From the NCBI RefSeq assembly GCF_963675165.1, contig NC_087392.1, positions 4,485,442 to 4,549,441 of the forward strand: a DNA stretch of 64,000 bases, given 5' to 3'. The notes under the pieces are model-generated. The model saw only the letters and a program-made list of their open reading frames with translations, ran no database searches and was not told where the DNA came from. The translations under genes were made by a program, and so were the position numbers. Shown one piece after another: positions 23,660 through 38,554 of this stretch (position 1 is the first letter of the stretch; each line of letters begins with the position of its first letter). Source of the DNA: Halichondria panicea. Taxonomy: Eukaryota > Porifera > Demospongiae > Suberitida > Halichondriidae.

Positions 23660-24279
23660 AAAAAAGGAGTTTGTGATGTTTTGGGAATTTTTTGGGCTGT
23701 TGGGTGTTGAGACATTTCTCTACACCGTTTTCTGCGAGTATTGCGTTTCGCACCGAGAGAAAGCCTTGGCGGCCGATGTTTTTTATTTAGTCTGATTTGC
23801 AACTCAGGTGTGGGGACGTGTCCGTGGATCTTGTTTTCTTTTAGGAATTTTCTGTATTGTATTTGGATATCTGTGTCACGTATTTCAAATTTAAGTAAAT
23901 CTCGTTCTGTGTCATTCACAAGAGATTCTAGTGCCGTCTTTGTTTGGGCCAAACTCTGGTTGTTGCTGGTTATTACTGCTTCTAGATATTTTGTGAAGAT
24001 GTGGGAGTATTCTGATAGAAATTGTTGATGGAAAGTGTCGTTTTCGCAGGTTAAGTTAGGTTTCGGTATGAATTCTTCCGGGATCGCTCCTAATTTCAGT
24101 TGGTTTTGCCTTTGAATGTTTTCCTCTAGGATAGAGACAGCTGAGCGAAGTTTCTGATACTGAGCCGATTTGGCTTTTAGGAATTCTTTAGCTTGTTTAT
24201 TCATGGCTGTGAAAACATTTAAGTGTTGAAATTCAGTATGTATATAGCCGATATTCAAGTAGCCATTCAGTCTCTTCAA
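23608..24279 (-). CDS. Penelope-like element ORF1 / N-terminal region
   Basis: An open frame of 223 codons just upstream of and overlapping the RT frame. It is Gln/Glu/Lys-rich with coiled-coil character (AKSAQYQKLRSAVSILEENI) and ends in a basic, proline-rich tail (KKHRPPRLSLGAKRNTRRKR). It could be a separate nucleic-acid-binding ORF1, or the N-terminal extension of the RT joined by frameshifting or reinitiation. A second possible start is MNKQAKEF, 25 codons in. I recognise no domain. Confidence 0.7.
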   Translation of the reverse strand: MKRLNGYLNIGYIHTEFQHLNVFTAMNKQAKEFLKAKSAQYQKLRSAVSILEENIQRQNQLKLGAIPEEFIPKPNLTCENDTFHQQFLSEYSHIFTKYLEAVITSNNQSLAQTKTALESLVNDTERDLLKFEIRDTDIQIQYRKFLKENKIHGHVPTPELQIRLNKKHRPPRLSLGAKRNTRRKRCREMSQHPTAQKIPKTSQTPFLWEGPQPKHNPPGASTI

Positions 24280-24488
24280 ATTAATTGGTTTTCAGTTAAA
24301 TAAATTTCAGTTAAATAACCTAGGGTTGTGAGAAGTGGACCACATAAACTAAGGGCAGTGACTTCATATCGAAACCAGATTCCTCGACTGAGCCCGAAAC
24401 GAGAGGCCCAGCCACATAAGGCGCAATGCCAGAGGGCATAGACCCAACGCCACAGACTCAGCCCCGTACTCGAGGAGCACGTGTGTGT

Positions 24489-25721
<1,233 letters not shown>

Positions 25722-26104
25722 AGATTGGAAAATAAAAAATAAAGTCGCGTGTATACACGTCCATTGAAATCCGGGTCTCTGACTCAAACGGGATTTCTAT
25801 CAAAAGATGACCGTCTTCCTTGTAGTTCATTGAATACACATTATCTATATACATCGAGCCCGTCTTATAAACAGTTTCTAATTTGTATGCTGTGTACTAA
25901 TGCTGAGAACACCCTGTTGGAGGCACTAAAGCTAGAACAGCAATTATAGTTAAACACATTGGAATAGCAACCGGGGGTAGCTATAGATATCCGACCTTGA
26001 GAATCAGAAACGGTTGGTTAAGAGGCGCGCCAACTCTCCCCACACATCTAGCACATTCCCAGTTGCATATTTTAATTACAGATTTTAATTACAGTCACGT
26101 GTTA

Positions 26105-26950
26105 CTATTATGCCTTGGTGTGCATGCGCATGCAAGCGAGGTATATCTATACGGTAGTGTTTTTGTGTGTGTGTGTAGACAGACACAGACATAGACACAG
26201 ACAGCTGCTCAAGGATCAATCAAGTGCAAGTAAGAGTTTCTATAGGCTTCTAGTCATGTTTTCTTGGATCTTAATTCGTGGATTTGCAAAATAATGCTTC
26301 GTTCTCAAGTTATGCCTACTTTTGCTTACTTGGAATGCCATTGCAGCCTTTTCAGAAGAGCACGTAGCAAAACTTGTCCATGTAGTGTTGCTGCTCTACT
26401 TAGTAGTTAGCTCTGCACTAGAACACTAGCTATTGGTAGCTGCAAGAGTGAGAAGAGAGTTGCAAGCCTCTGCTGCTGCAGCCATTCATCTTAGACTTCT
26501 TTTGGCATCGATCGTTTTTAACAACAATAATGGTCGATCATTACCCACTCGTTTAGTTCTGTGATTCTCTGCATGCATGCAGCAAAATAAAAATGTTCAT
26601 CATGATAATTATAATAATTATCATATGTGTATAAAAGCTATAGCTTTGCTTTGATACCTCCATGCACCGAGGCATCAGCACCCGCGGTGCTTTCATTAGC
26701 TCTGCACTAGAACACTAGCTAGCTGCAAGAGTGAAAAGAGAGCTGTAAGGCTCTGCTGATGCAGCTAGACTGGCATCGATCGTTTTTAACAACAATAGTG
26801 GTCGATCATTACCCACTCTTTGAGTTTCCCTGTGATTCTGGATTCTGCCTGCATGCAGCAAAATTAATATGCAAAAATGTTCATCATGATATAATGTGTG
26901 CATGTATAAAAGCTTTAGCGTGGCACCATGCACAGTTACAATGTTGTGGC
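26105..26950. repeat. R1 repeat and partial tandem copy, second block
   Basis: Counterpart of 2285-3130 at offset 23820. The first difference noticed is a 6-base net insertion near 26948-26965, in a spacer. Confidence 0.6.
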
Positions 26951-27835
26951 TATTGTGACTTCAAAAACAAAAAAGGAAACTATATATAAAATTATCTCAT
27001 TCACATAATTATAGAGACTTAGCTTTATTGTAGGAATAGCTAGTTGATAGAATTACTAAGTATCATGCTGTTTAGGCTTCAAGTGTATAACACTTATTTA
27101 CAATGTGAAAAATTGCTAGGATTGGCCAGAGGAACCACCAAAAAGCGTGGAAACAAGAAATCAGACGAGAGCATAACTCCAATCCATTACAACGTCATTC
27201 ACATTAATATTGTCATTTTTAAAATGACAATATTAATTCATTAAAACGTTCATGGATTATGAAATGAGAGATACAAAGAGAGAAAAGGCGAAATAAACTA
27301 TCTGTCCAGCCAGTTTCTTGATGTGGCCTTTCCCTGCAGAGATTGAACATGAGTCAAAATATGTAAATTATTGCTAAACACAGGCAAACCCACTGCCAAT
27401 CCTATGTAAAACCTACTGGTTTTACTAATGCACAATATTCATTTGCTTACTGCACGGTTACTTTCTCGCCATTTTTATCAAGTTCCATGTGCTTTTTGGG
27501 TTCCTTTGTTTTAGTTATTTATTATTGTGATGCTCTTAGGACGGCAGGGGCCGGGGTGTTGTGTTCTTTTAACCTTGTGGTTATTGTGTTGTATTGGTTG
27601 AGAGAAGCCATAAACTATGCCCACGCTGCTTTTTTGTACCACTAATTTTTTGGGGTGTTTTGGTCATTCGGCAATGCGTATGTGAATGGGTTTGTTTTCT
27701 ATTGGGAATGTATTGGTTTTTAGAATCATCCACTGGCAGGTGCATGCAGAAAAATGCAAAAATGTTCTTATCATGATATAATGTGTGTATAAAAGCTATT
27801 GCTAAGTTATGTAGCTTTGACACCTCCATGTCTTA

Positions 27836-29093
27836 ATGAGCATTTGTACACTGAATACCACCATCAGTTTGTTCCCAGGGAGGGCAGCAGTGAGGCATGA
27901 TGATCGAGGTGTTATAACATTTGACTAATTATATTCCATGATGTCATGTTGTAGTGATATATGTCAGTCTTATCTTCATTGGAGTCCCTCCCATCCACTG
28001 CCAACAGGAGCCCATTGATGGTAACAAGAGAAGACCCGTAAACTGGCAAAGGGGCAATCTTTTCCCATATAGCTGAGCTTGGTTGGGATTGAGTTAGTTG
28101 TCTTAATGAGCATTTGTACACAGAATACTTCTCTTGAGCATCTCTATATAGTGTGAGGGTGTATGTACACATAGTCTTCACAGATCGTTGATGATGATTG
28201 AGTGGTTGGCACAGGTAGTGAGCTAACAATAGACCATTGCATGTTAGCAGTGTTTAACATCTCGACTGAAGTTAAATTTTTTGAATCACCCCATCCGCTA
28301 GCCACTACAAGTGTGTTGTTAGCGTACACAGCTCCAGGTCCCCACCGTTCGCTTGGCATAGGAGGGAAGTGTTCGACCCATTTGTTGTTTATGAAGCTGT
28401 AGAGTTTATTACTAAAGGGTTTTGTGTCTGACCCCCCCACAGTTGTGAGAATGTCATCAACACTGACAATAGTGAAGTACTTGTTAGGGCAAGGTGGTAA
28501 CTTGTGCCACTGATTGTTGCTGAAGTCATAAACAGTGTAACTTCGATATGGATTAAAGTATGCCTTGTCTCCAATCACGGCTGATGATCCTGACCTCATA
28601 CCAACAGGTGGCTCAGGTAGTGACTCCATTATAACATGATTCATTGGTGTAGCTTGCTCATCTTGCAGCGCGACTTGGTGCATTCGAGTCGATAAATGGT
28701 GAGATTCCTCGTTCTTGCTTGCCAACGTTTGTCTCAGTTGGGTCCCTTCTCTGTCTCGTTGATCGATGGCTTGTTGGAGGGCAGCAGTGTTCTCCTCACT
28801 TGATTGCAACTCTTGGTTGAGTCTCCTCAGCTGTCTCTCTCTGGCTCCAGCCTCATGTTGAAGGGTTGCTTTGTCTTGTTGAAGAGTTTGGTTTTCTTGT
28901 ATTGCTTGGCCTAGTCTTGTAGTGAGTTGACCATTTTCAATGTCCTTTGTATGTAAATGTTCATTGTTTTGTATTATTGTTTCTTAATTTGCTTGTAGCT
29001 CACTCTGGCTGCTGTGTGTCTTTTTGGGCAATTTGTTCATCTTTCTCTCTGAGCATCTGCATGGTGCAGGTCTTGTTGGGAGCTTTCCTGGTC
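27836..29093 (-). pseudogene. Decayed kelch/coiled-coil fragment, copy 2
   Basis: Same frame breaks, same truncated linker and same misjoined 3' end as 5132-6389, at a constant offset of 22704 bases. The MULE-like insertion next to the first copy is absent here, where the single target sequence GATATAATGT is at 27775-27784. Confidence 0.85.
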
Positions 29094-29174
29094 AGTGACA
29101 GCATGCATACCAAAAGCAAATACATTGGGACACGCGGCTACAATGGATACAGAGACAATTATATTATTATAAGT

Positions 29175-29604
29175 AGACCCACAAAAACATTTGCAATGTG
29201 AAAATTGCTTGGATTGGCCAGGGGAAGCATCAAGAGACAAGAAAGCAGGCGAGAGCATAACTCCAATCCGTTACAACGTCATTCACATGTATACGTTAAA
29301 GTTTATCGCTGGTACAGTTTTTCCATGCTATTTTGTAGTTTTCCCGGCCAACCCTAACACATGCATACAGTCAATATATAGCTAGGACATGCATCTTGGG
29401 GGACAATTTAGGGGACAATTATATTAATTAGCATCATGTGATGCTAATATAATGTACCTCAGCTGTACATGCATGTTCATGACATTGTAACGGATTGGAG
29501 TTTTACTCTCGCCTGCCTTCTTGCTTCTACGCTTTTTGGTGTTTCCCCAGCCCAATCTTATATAATTATAACAATTTTTCACATTGCAATGTTTTTGTGG
29601 GTCT
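29175..29604. mobile_element. R2 foldback MITE, copy 2
   Basis: Counterpart of 6471-6900 with the same AGACCCACAAAAACAT ends and central palindrome. Confidence 0.7.
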
Positions 29605-31003
29605 TGTCCCATGCTTTTTTCAGTCAGATCGTCGAATAGAGATGTTGAAGTTAGGGGGTGGCATGTAAATTTATGGTTATTCAGGTGATGTTTAATAATC
29701 CTTGTTTTCTTCAGATCTTCAAAGGACCCAGAGACCATGTTATTAATTAGATCTGACTTTATGTAATAGTTGTACCATGGATATCTACATTTGCACCCAA
29801 AGGCAGTTCTATGTAAGGGCACAGCCCAGCCCGAGGGAATACATACAACTGCACGAGGGTAAAACCCAATACACATGACACATGCACTGGTACAGGTGGC
29901 TTGTACTATGAAACACCTATTGATTAGAAGCTGTTACCAAACCCATTTACAACTGAGTAGTATAGTCAACGATCTCTGCCGTGCATGCACTGTGTATATA
30001 CTATTGTGTGCGTGAAGACATGCAGAGTAACTGAGTGCAACAAATTAGATCTATAGCCTATAGGAGTACCAGAGTGCAACATGTATGAGATCTGGAAAAC
30101 AATACTAATTTGTAAGACGGAGTAGCTGAGGTTCTTCTGTTTCCATGCAATACCAACATTTTTTTGGGGTAAAAAAATTCGTTTAACTTGAAAATGCATG
30201 GTGATTTTCGTGAGTAAATTTCGTTTGACTTCATCTTGCACTGCATTGCATGCATTCGGGTAAACCACGCCTACGTTTTCGGTCAACAATCACGCGTAAT
30301 TAGCTATCCACTACTATTATAGAAACCCCCACAGCTTGTTTTTAGGAATATTACGGAAATTACAGGATTTGTTCGTGCGCACACTAAATACTCACTGTAT
30401 ATTACACACCCCCAAACTTGTTTCTAATATCTCGAAAAGTAAGGGGCCAATTAAACTGCCACATGTAGCGGTATACGTGGCACAACCTGCTGTTATGAAC
30501 CCAAGGTGAGCAGTCAAGCACTATAACAAATCTAATAGTGTAATGGAGTTTAGGGGTCACGTATATAGTGTTTAGATCCCACTTGTGTGTGTTTAGCAGG
30601 GAATTATGAGCCATAATTTCATACTTCCCAGGGAATTATAAGCTTGAGGGTATAAAGTACAAGTATAATTTGTGTTTTTTTTATACAGAAGCATGTGCAT
30701 GTGCATGTGCATGCATGTGCATTCAGTATCTATGGTTAGTCCCTCATCTCTCAGGATTTTGTTTAGTTAAGGAGTATCTGTCATTCAATCAATATTGCTT
30801 GGTTTCAACCCGTTGGTCCTGCTACACTCAATACCTTAATGTAATACTGGCTGATGAAAATTATGGTGAGCCAGTCTCCTAGTGTGTACTCTCCAATGCA
30901 TAATGTGCTGCAACCTGGTTCTGTTCTGGTCAGGGGAAATCAGAATGAATGTGTTGTCTAGGACCAGCCACTGTTTGTGTATATAAATTGGAGTAATTAT
31001 ACT

Positions 31004-31555
31004 GTGGCTGTAGTTATGCCTCGGTGCGCATGCGCAAGCAAGGTATACGATATTGTGTGTGTGTGTGTAGACTGCTACAGCCGGATCAATCATGTGCAAG
31101 TAAGAGTTTCTATAGGCTTCTAGTCATGTTTACTTGGATTTTAATTCGTGGATTTGCAAAATAATACTTCGTTCTCCTAGTTTCACTTACTTGGAATGCC
31201 GGGCCATTGCAGCCTTTTCAGAAGAGTGCGTAGCAAAACTTTTCCCTGGAGTATTGCTACTCTACTTAGTGCATGGTTAGCTCTCCACTAGAATGCTAGC
31301 TATTGGTAGCTCCAAGAGTGAGAAGAAAGCTGCAAGGCTCTGCTGATGCAGTCATTATCTTAGGCTTGAGCTTTGGCAACGATCGTTTTTAAAAACAATC
31401 ACAATCGTGGTCGATCATTACCCAAGTTTCCATGTGATTTTGAATTCTGCCTGCATGCAGCAAAATTGCAAAAATGTTCATCAAATTCATGATAATTATA
31501 ATGTTTGTATAAACGCAGCTTTATGTTTTGTAGCTTAGTTCCATGCAGGAAGAGA
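31004..31555. repeat. Interspersed repeat R1, second-block copy of 8300-8850
   Basis: Same sequence at offset 22704. One C is missing in a C-run just after it (about 31579), after which the offset becomes 22703. Confidence 0.6.
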
Positions 31556-31665
31556 GCTTTGTGTTAGTGGTGAGGAGTGGCCCCTTCCCCTTTGTAGACT
31601 GTTACCATCAAAGTTCCTGGTGTGTTTGTCAATTTACATTGCCTGAGGGCAATACCCATTGTCTA

Positions 31666-32902
31666 CAGTGGCGGATCCAGACAGGTTCCATGGGTTCAAC
31701 GGAACCCCCCATTCACACAAGAAACACTGGAGATCAACCTATATACCATGCATGCATCCAAGCTAGCTAGCAACTCAGCTTGAATGATCGTGATCTGTAG
31801 GTACTAGTCATAATTGATATGTGGGCAGGGCTCTGTAATGCGCATGCTCATTGCTTAGGAAAAGTGTGTGCCCTGTCATCCTCCTCTTCCCACCTGAATG
31901 GCTCAATCTCGATGACATAGACATCCCTCTACGTCAGCGCCACTTGACGTTGTCCTGTGCCATTGATGAAGCCATGCACCAAAACCTCTTGGACACCTCA
32001 CCTTCAACCAGAGCTCGTGCTTTGGCAAACTCGTCTGCTCTACTCCATGCTGCATGGAGATTGGTTGAACGGGGTGCCATCAGATGTGCTTGGCCTCCAC
32101 ATGCAGGACAAGGAATTCAACAGCTGCTTGAAATATTGGCTCGGCATCCCTCTCCACAGTGCCCCCCACCTCTGCCCAGCATGTCGCACCTTCGCAGACG
32201 AGTATGGTGACCATCAAGTTGGCTGTGGCGGAAATGGAGACAGAATCACCCGCCACAATGCGGTCAGAGATGTCATTTTCTCAGCCGCTCAATCTGCAGC
32301 TCTCGGACCATCCCGCGAGGCCCAAGGTTTAATCCCAGAATCCCTGTCAAGACCCGCTGACGTCTTCCTCCCAACTTGGCAAGGTGGCAGGCCCGCTTGC
32401 CTTGGACGTCCATGTAATATCACCGCTCCAGCAAACCCTCATTCATGAAGCTGCCTTCTCCCCTGGACACGCCCTAGAAGTTGGAGTTAGGCGCAAGCTC
32501 ACCACCCATCTACAGGCCTGCCGCTCCATAGGTGTAAACTTCATTCCCATTGTGGCAGAAACACTAGGAGGTCTAGGCGAAGGAATATAGGTGCCATCGG
32601 AAATGCCATCGACCGGAGAGTAACCATGACATCCTCCACCAAGAAGCACCTGTTTCATCCCCTGGCCATTGCACTTTGGAGAGGAAATGCCTGCCTGTGG
32701 CTTCATCGCCAACAAACTTTACCTCCTCCAGCGGATGGTATCCGCTAAACTGTATGCCCCCCCCCTCTTATCTTTTGGCCTGTTGCTTTTGTACATTTGT
32801 ACTGTTTGATATTACATGAAAAAAAAAGGAAAAGTGATGACACTTTTTTTGTTTTTTTACTATTTTGGAATCTCCCTCTTAACATTCCTGGATCCGCCAC
32901 TG
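31666..32902. mobile_element. hAT-like MITE with nested LINE fragment, copy 2
   Basis: Counterpart of 8963-10199. The nested LINE fragment is at 31866-32826 with the same AGGAAAAGTG duplication. The nested insertion is therefore older than the block duplication. Confidence 0.8.
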
Positions 32903-33356
32903 GTCTATTGTGGTTTGTGTTTGTCAATTTTGCCACCAGATTTGGTTAAAGCAAATTTCTTTGTTAGCTAAGCCAATGTATTCAACAGTATCCCCCACTT
33001 ATGCAGGGTATTGGTAAGAAAATGGAGGCAATATTGTTCCTGTCCCACCTCTATCAGCTGGGTCACTTCCTTGTCGTCCCTAACCCCTCCTCCACTATAG
33101 GTACTCGCTAGGGGAGAGGAAACAAAAACTATACACTAGATAAGTTCTGTTGTAGGGGCGTATTAGTCCCTTGCATGGAACGACCCATAACCAATTTAGA
33201 TAGTAGCTATGATGGAAATAGCTTATACATATTTTAGCTTACAAAATTTGATTGAGCCAAATTTTTATGTTTTCTCCCTGTATACAGTTCACAGTTTTTA
33301 CTACACTGCTCCCCCCCCCCCACACATGCACACACACACACACACACATTCCATAG

Positions 33357-33571
33357 AGAGTGGACGACTTGGGTGCCTATATATCCACCAAGACCAGTAC
33401 GTAAGACAGGCCAAGCAGATCATGACACCCTTCACACTACGGAGTCACAAGTGCTGAGTCAGCTCACGGCCAAGGTGTCCAGTACGGAGCACTATCAGCT
33501 GACATAGAATAAGTGGACGTTGTACAAGGGCATGGCAGAGAGGTCAGTCAGGGTCAATTAGGGCTGACATG
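33357..33571 (+). pseudogene. SMARCAD1-like AKQIM exon remnant, copy 2
   Basis: Counterpart of 10654-10868 with the same stop and mutated splice sites. The next minus-strand gene is K3. Shortly downstream (about 33640) the two blocks begin to diverge. Confidence 0.6.
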
Positions 33572-33787
33572 GTCAGTGCCTGCAAGGGAATGTTGTGTGC
33601 CGGTTGGAAGAGTGTAGGTAGTTTGTGTTGTGGGTTAAGAGAAGCAGTAGGTGTGGTTTAGCTAATGTGCAGAAGATTGCTTTCGTTCACAGTCCCTCAA
33701 ATATTGTGCTGACCTCAATATTCTAGCAGATGGTTGTTAATTCGGACCTGCTATGTTAACATGTACATTTTTAACTCTTAACATAAT

Positions 33788-34232
33788 CAAGAGTGCATAA
33801 GAAGAGAAGAGTGTCGAACTACTGATACTTCTACACAAACACTGAACATGACATCCTGTCAATTGCACGTGAGCAACTCTCAATTGATGACGTTTGCGCA
33901 TAATTACGCAACACACAGAAATTGTTAATAGTGAGTAAAGAGTGCAAGTGAAGAGGATCAATTCGACTATTGTCTCTATTTAGATGGTTTTTGTGAATAG
34001 ATCGTCTCCTATCAGTGTGCAGTGAGCAGCTCCACAAGCTTTGAACGTTGAATGCAACAACTAGCTAGAATTGTTCGATTACCATACTCCTAAAAACGTC
34101 ACTGTTAACATTTACTAGGAGATTACTAGTAAATTTACAATACTTTATCACGTGCGAGTCATGCTACTTTGTGCACAGTGTTTGTATAGAAGTATCAGTA
34201 GTTCGACACTCTTCTCTTCTTATGCACTCTTG
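33788..34232. mobile_element. Foldback MITE, copy 2
   Basis: Same ends and ACATAAT flanks (33781-33787 and 34233-34239) as 11075-11524, but with several substitutions and small indels, showing the lower similarity on this side of the identity step. Confidence 0.8.
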
Positions 34233-35036
34233 ACATAATTATAGTTACTGCATGGGTATACTGCTCGTTCAGTCGAAGTAATTGACCTACTGTATAACTG
34301 ATACCATAATAATAGAAACTGGATTATTAGCGCTTACTCAACTATAAGCGTATCTTATTTTAAGCGCATGCTCACGCTTTTCTACGAAAGATATATTAGT
34401 GAATATTTAGAATTGATTCAGCTACTTTCGTTTATCTGTGAGCTAGCTAGCTAGCTTATCAATCTGAAAGCGCTCTCTGGGCACTGTTACCTTGTCTGAT
34501 TATGCTGAGAAAATGTGAGACATAATAGATGAGGTGACTTGGACCCTTTTGTTCCAGTTCCTGGTGAATATGATTTTAATGGTGTAAAATAATTATATAG
34601 ATCCATGCAGTTAGGGTTGCCTGCTTGCCTTGCTTGCTCACTTTTAGCTAGCTTACGAGTCAGCTCTCATCACAGAGACATTCGGTTACTGGGTGGGGCT
34701 GGAAAATAACTGCATTATAGGTCGAATATAAGCGTATTGAGCATTGCTATTGACCCCATGAGCGGCATGCGCTATAATAAATCAGTTTCTACGGTGATCT
34801 ATTAATTTTGGTGAATTAGGTTAGAGATCACCATAGTTTGCCTATCTTAACTGTGTATGCATCAATCTATCTCACGTAATTAATGCAGCAAGAATAGATT
34901 GCCTATTTATATTTCATCTGTGAAATTTAATGCTCACCAAATTTACTCTTGTATATGTCATGCTGATTGATAACTTTTCAACGGAATGATCAAATCTTTT
35001 ATTTGGTATAGCCTATACAATATGACAAATTAGATA

Positions 35037-37256
35037 CTATACAAAAGTAAATACTTCACATTTTCTGTTTGTAGCATCTCCTCCCACCACCATCAGTTTG
35101 CTCTCAGGGAGGGCAGCAATGGAGCATGATGATCGAGATGTTGACATTTGATTAACGACAATCCATGATGTCATATTGTACTGATATATGTCCTTAGATC
35201 TACCTATATTGGAGTCCACCCCACCCACTGCCAGCAGGTGGCCATTGATGGTAACAAGAGAGGAATAGTAAACTGGCAAAGGGGCAATCTTCTCCCATAT
35301 AGCTGAGCTTGGCTCAGAATGAGTTAGTTGTCTTAATGAGCATCTGTACACTGAATACTTCTCTTGATCATTAGTTCGTGGGTGTATGTACACATAGTCT
35401 CCACAGATCGTTAAGGATGGGTGATCATTTGGCACAGGTAGTGAGGCAACGACAGACCATTGCCTGTTAGCAGTGTTTAAAATCTCGATAGTAGTTACAA
35501 TTATTGAATCAGATCCCCTAGCCACTATAAGTGTGTTGTTAGCGTACACAACTCCAGGTCTCCTCCGTCTGGTTGGCATGCGAGGGAAGTATTCGACCCA
35601 TTCGTTGTTAATGTAGCTGTAGAGTTTGTTACTATAGACGTGTGTGCCTGACACTCCCCCCACAGTTGTGAGCATGTCATCAACACTGACAATAGTGAAA
35701 GCATTTTTAGGGCAAAGTGGTAATTTGTGCCACTTATTGTTGCTGAGCTCGTAAACAGTTTTACTTCCATTGTTAAAGTATGCCTTGTCTCCTGTCACGG
35801 CTGATGATCCATACCACATATCAACGGGTGCATCCGGTAGTGACTCTATTGTAACAGGTTTCATTAGTGTACATGTAGCTTGATCATCTTGCAGTATGAC
35901 TTGGTGCATTCGAGTCGATAGATCGTGAATTTCCTCGTTCTTGCTTGCCAACGTTTGTCTCAATTGAGTTACTTCTCTGTCTCGTTGATCGATGGCTTGT
36001 TGGAGGGCAGCAGTGTTCTCCTGACTTGATTGCAACTCTTGGTTGAGTCTCCTCAGCTGTCTCTCTCTGGCTTCACCTTCATGTTGAAGGGTTTGGTTGT
36101 CTTGTTGAAGGGTTTGGATTTCAGTAGCTTGTGTATGTAGTTGCTGTTCTTTAGTTGTAATTTGTTTATCTTTAGCTCGAATTTGCTCAGTTTTTTGTAT
36201 TATTGTCTCTTGGTTTGCTTGTATCCGCTTTTGATTTTCTGTGATAAGGTTTTGTAGCTGTGTGCCTTTTTGTGTAATTTGGTCATCTTTCTCTCTGAGC
36301 ATCTGGTGCAGGTCTTTTTGGGAGCTTTCCTGGTATCGTAGTGTCCTTTTGAGAGCATCCAGTGTTTGGCAAAGCTGTTGGGAAGATGGTCGTTCAACAT
36401 CTCTGTCTTTGAGGCAGTGACAAGCAATCGGCAGTAGAGGGTGGGTGGGCTCAATCAGGCTCATGTGGGCTTCCCGTCTTTCCAGTTCTGGAATCGGCAA
36501 GTTAGCTTCAACTTTGCGACCTGGACTTCGTGGATCGGGAATTTGAATAGTGTTAAATGGATCTGTTGGATTTGGAAACTTTCGAGTTGTGGTCTGAACT
36601 AGAAGCACACCAAAGGAGAAGTTGTCTAGTTTCTCTGTGTACACTGGTGGTTGCTTTAGTGCCTCGGGAGACATGAAGGCTGGTGTTCCCGGGCATGTGG
36701 TCATTGTGGCTAGTCGAGTGACATTTATATCTGTGAATTTAGACATTTCGAAATCTGTGACTTTGGCTTGACTGCCTGCAATCAGTAGGACATTGTTGCT
36801 GGAGAGGTCGTGATGAATGATCCCATTGGAGTGGAGAAAAGCAAGTGCTTGAGCTATGTCATAGGAGAGGTTGACTTGGATATGGTAGGGAATATCTTCG
36901 AGTGATGACTCCAGGAAGTGTGTCAGACTCTCGTCCATGAGCTCCATGAGAAGAACTGGTGCATTTGTGTCGGGATCACGATAGGTCCCTAAGTACTGTA
37001 CAATGTTGGGATGGTTGATACGTTTCAGAAATGCACACTCTTTTTTGAATCTTCTAAATGGATGTCTATGTTCTTTACCAGGATCTGGAACAATCATTTG
37101 GAAGAACACTGGATAGAGTAGCTTGGCAGCACAGAGTAGCTAGTCACACTTGGCTTTACACACTGCCCCGTAGGAGCCAGTACCAAGGGTATCATTCTTG
37201 AACAGTTCCACATTTCTGAATATGTACTCTTGTTCACGTTCTTGTCTCTCAGCCAT
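35037..37256 (-). pseudogene. K3: kinase-coiled coil-kelch gene with nonsense codon and degenerate catalytic motifs
   Basis: Homology runs from the MAERQ start (ATG ending at 37256) to CEVFTFV. In the P-loop-to-Lys segment the Gln codon of KCDQLLCAAK is TAG (plus-strand 37140-37142), which ends translation at about residue 38. Downstream Met starts would begin inside the kinase N-lobe and lose the ATP-binding loop. The catalytic loop reads HHDLSSNN instead of HRDLSSNN, and the metal-binding motif reads DFEMSKF instead of DFGMSKF. The coiled coil and kelch domain are undamaged (690 codons open from 37109). If expressed, it could only give an inactive pseudokinase-kelch protein. Flanked by an AKQIM exon downstream and an NHPLL exon upstream. 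Confidence 0.85.
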
Positions 37257-37517
37257 ATAGCTAGTGATTAGTTAGCAAACTAATTTTCGAGAAAATATGA
37301 ATGGTTTTTATCCTAATTGGGTGTGTTATATTTGCAGATGAGTTTGTATTGTCAGATGAATACATGTAGTGAGTATTGACATATTTACAACAATATAGCT
37401 TTGTAACATACAAACTTGTCATTGTTAAACACATGACTTTTATCACTGCTTATAGTACAACATCTGTTCATTGTATAGGTATTTATACCCATACTGAGCA
37501 CCCCTCTGCCACTAGAG

Positions 37518-37640
37518 GTGATGAGCTCAACAATTAAGAGGATGGACGTGATGGTAGACCTTCGCAAGGCCACCAACCACCCCCTACTCCTGAGACACTA
37601 CTATTGGTACTGGCAACACCCTACACTAGCTGCATAGTAA
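37518..37640 (+). pseudogene. SMARCAD1-like NHPLL exon remnant upstream of K3
   Basis: It reads DELNN then a stop-containing stretch, KRMDVMVDLRKATNHPLLLRHYYW. It starts about 262 bases from the K3 ATG on the other strand. The second half of the exon (EDMSVM region) is missing. Confidence 0.6.
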
Positions 37641-38554
37641 TTATTCACATGCACTCTGTACTGTAAGTGTATAAAACCTTAATTAGCACCTTCCTTAACC
37701 CTTTCCCGCATTGCAACTGATAAACTTAAAAAGTTTGCTGTGCAAGGTGTGTTTGAGCTATATGTCTACACTGTATAGGTACCTGCACATGCTCATTGAG
37801 CAGCTCTTTCACGTGGTATTAATAATATGCTGACTCGAGGTACAGTTCGATTAGAATAGTCAAAGAAGAGCGACCTTTTGATAATAGCTACAATATCTTG
37901 ATAGGGCAACCTCGGAGAGATTCCAGAGCAGCTATATAGTGAGAATATCGATACTAATTAATGGCCTCATTGAGCCGATGGACAGTGAATGGAGAAGAAG
38001 GTATGAATAGGCTTCATGTTTCTTGGATTTGATTCGTGGATTTGCACAATAATGCTTAGTTCTCTAGTTTTGCTTACTTGCATGGAATTCCATTGCAGCC
38101 TTTTCATAAGTATTGAACAAAACTCCATGTGTGATGTGGGGTAGTTGAGTAGTAGTACCCCCTAAATGTTTAAACCGAGTAAAGTGTGTGCACAAAATCA
38201 TAACCTCCAAACGTCACATCACTCTCCCTATTCTTGCAAAAGCCACGCCCCTTTACGGAAATAAGGGTTTGGTAACAGTGTGCATGAGGAGTTTTCTCAG
38301 TGCCTATATTTGTGAAGTGTTATAATCCACCCACTCATATCTTAAAACCACACCCACTAATGTCTAAATGAATGTGCTGATAATTAAATTCCATTGGGAC
38401 AACTCCACATGCACACTGCTGTTTTTCCATCCACTTTACATACCCCCCCCACCCCACACACACACAACATAATCTATTCCCCTGTATACAGTTCACAGTT
38501 ATTGCTACACCTTGCCCCCCCCCCCCCCCCCCTACACACACACATGTTCCACAG
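37641..38554. other. No gene recognised; spacer with partial R1
   Basis: Holds a partial R1 segment (about 38000-38130) and, at 38440-38545, C-runs and CA-runs that form the polypyrimidine stretch before the next helicase exon. Confidence 0.5.

Noticed and set aside
21308-23795. Plus-strand frames of 60-111 codons across the retroelement
   Set aside because: They are antisense to a well-supported RT frame and show no domain.
37261-37576. Minus-strand short frames upstream of K3
   Set aside because: They overlap the NHPLL exon remnant on the other strand and resemble nothing known.
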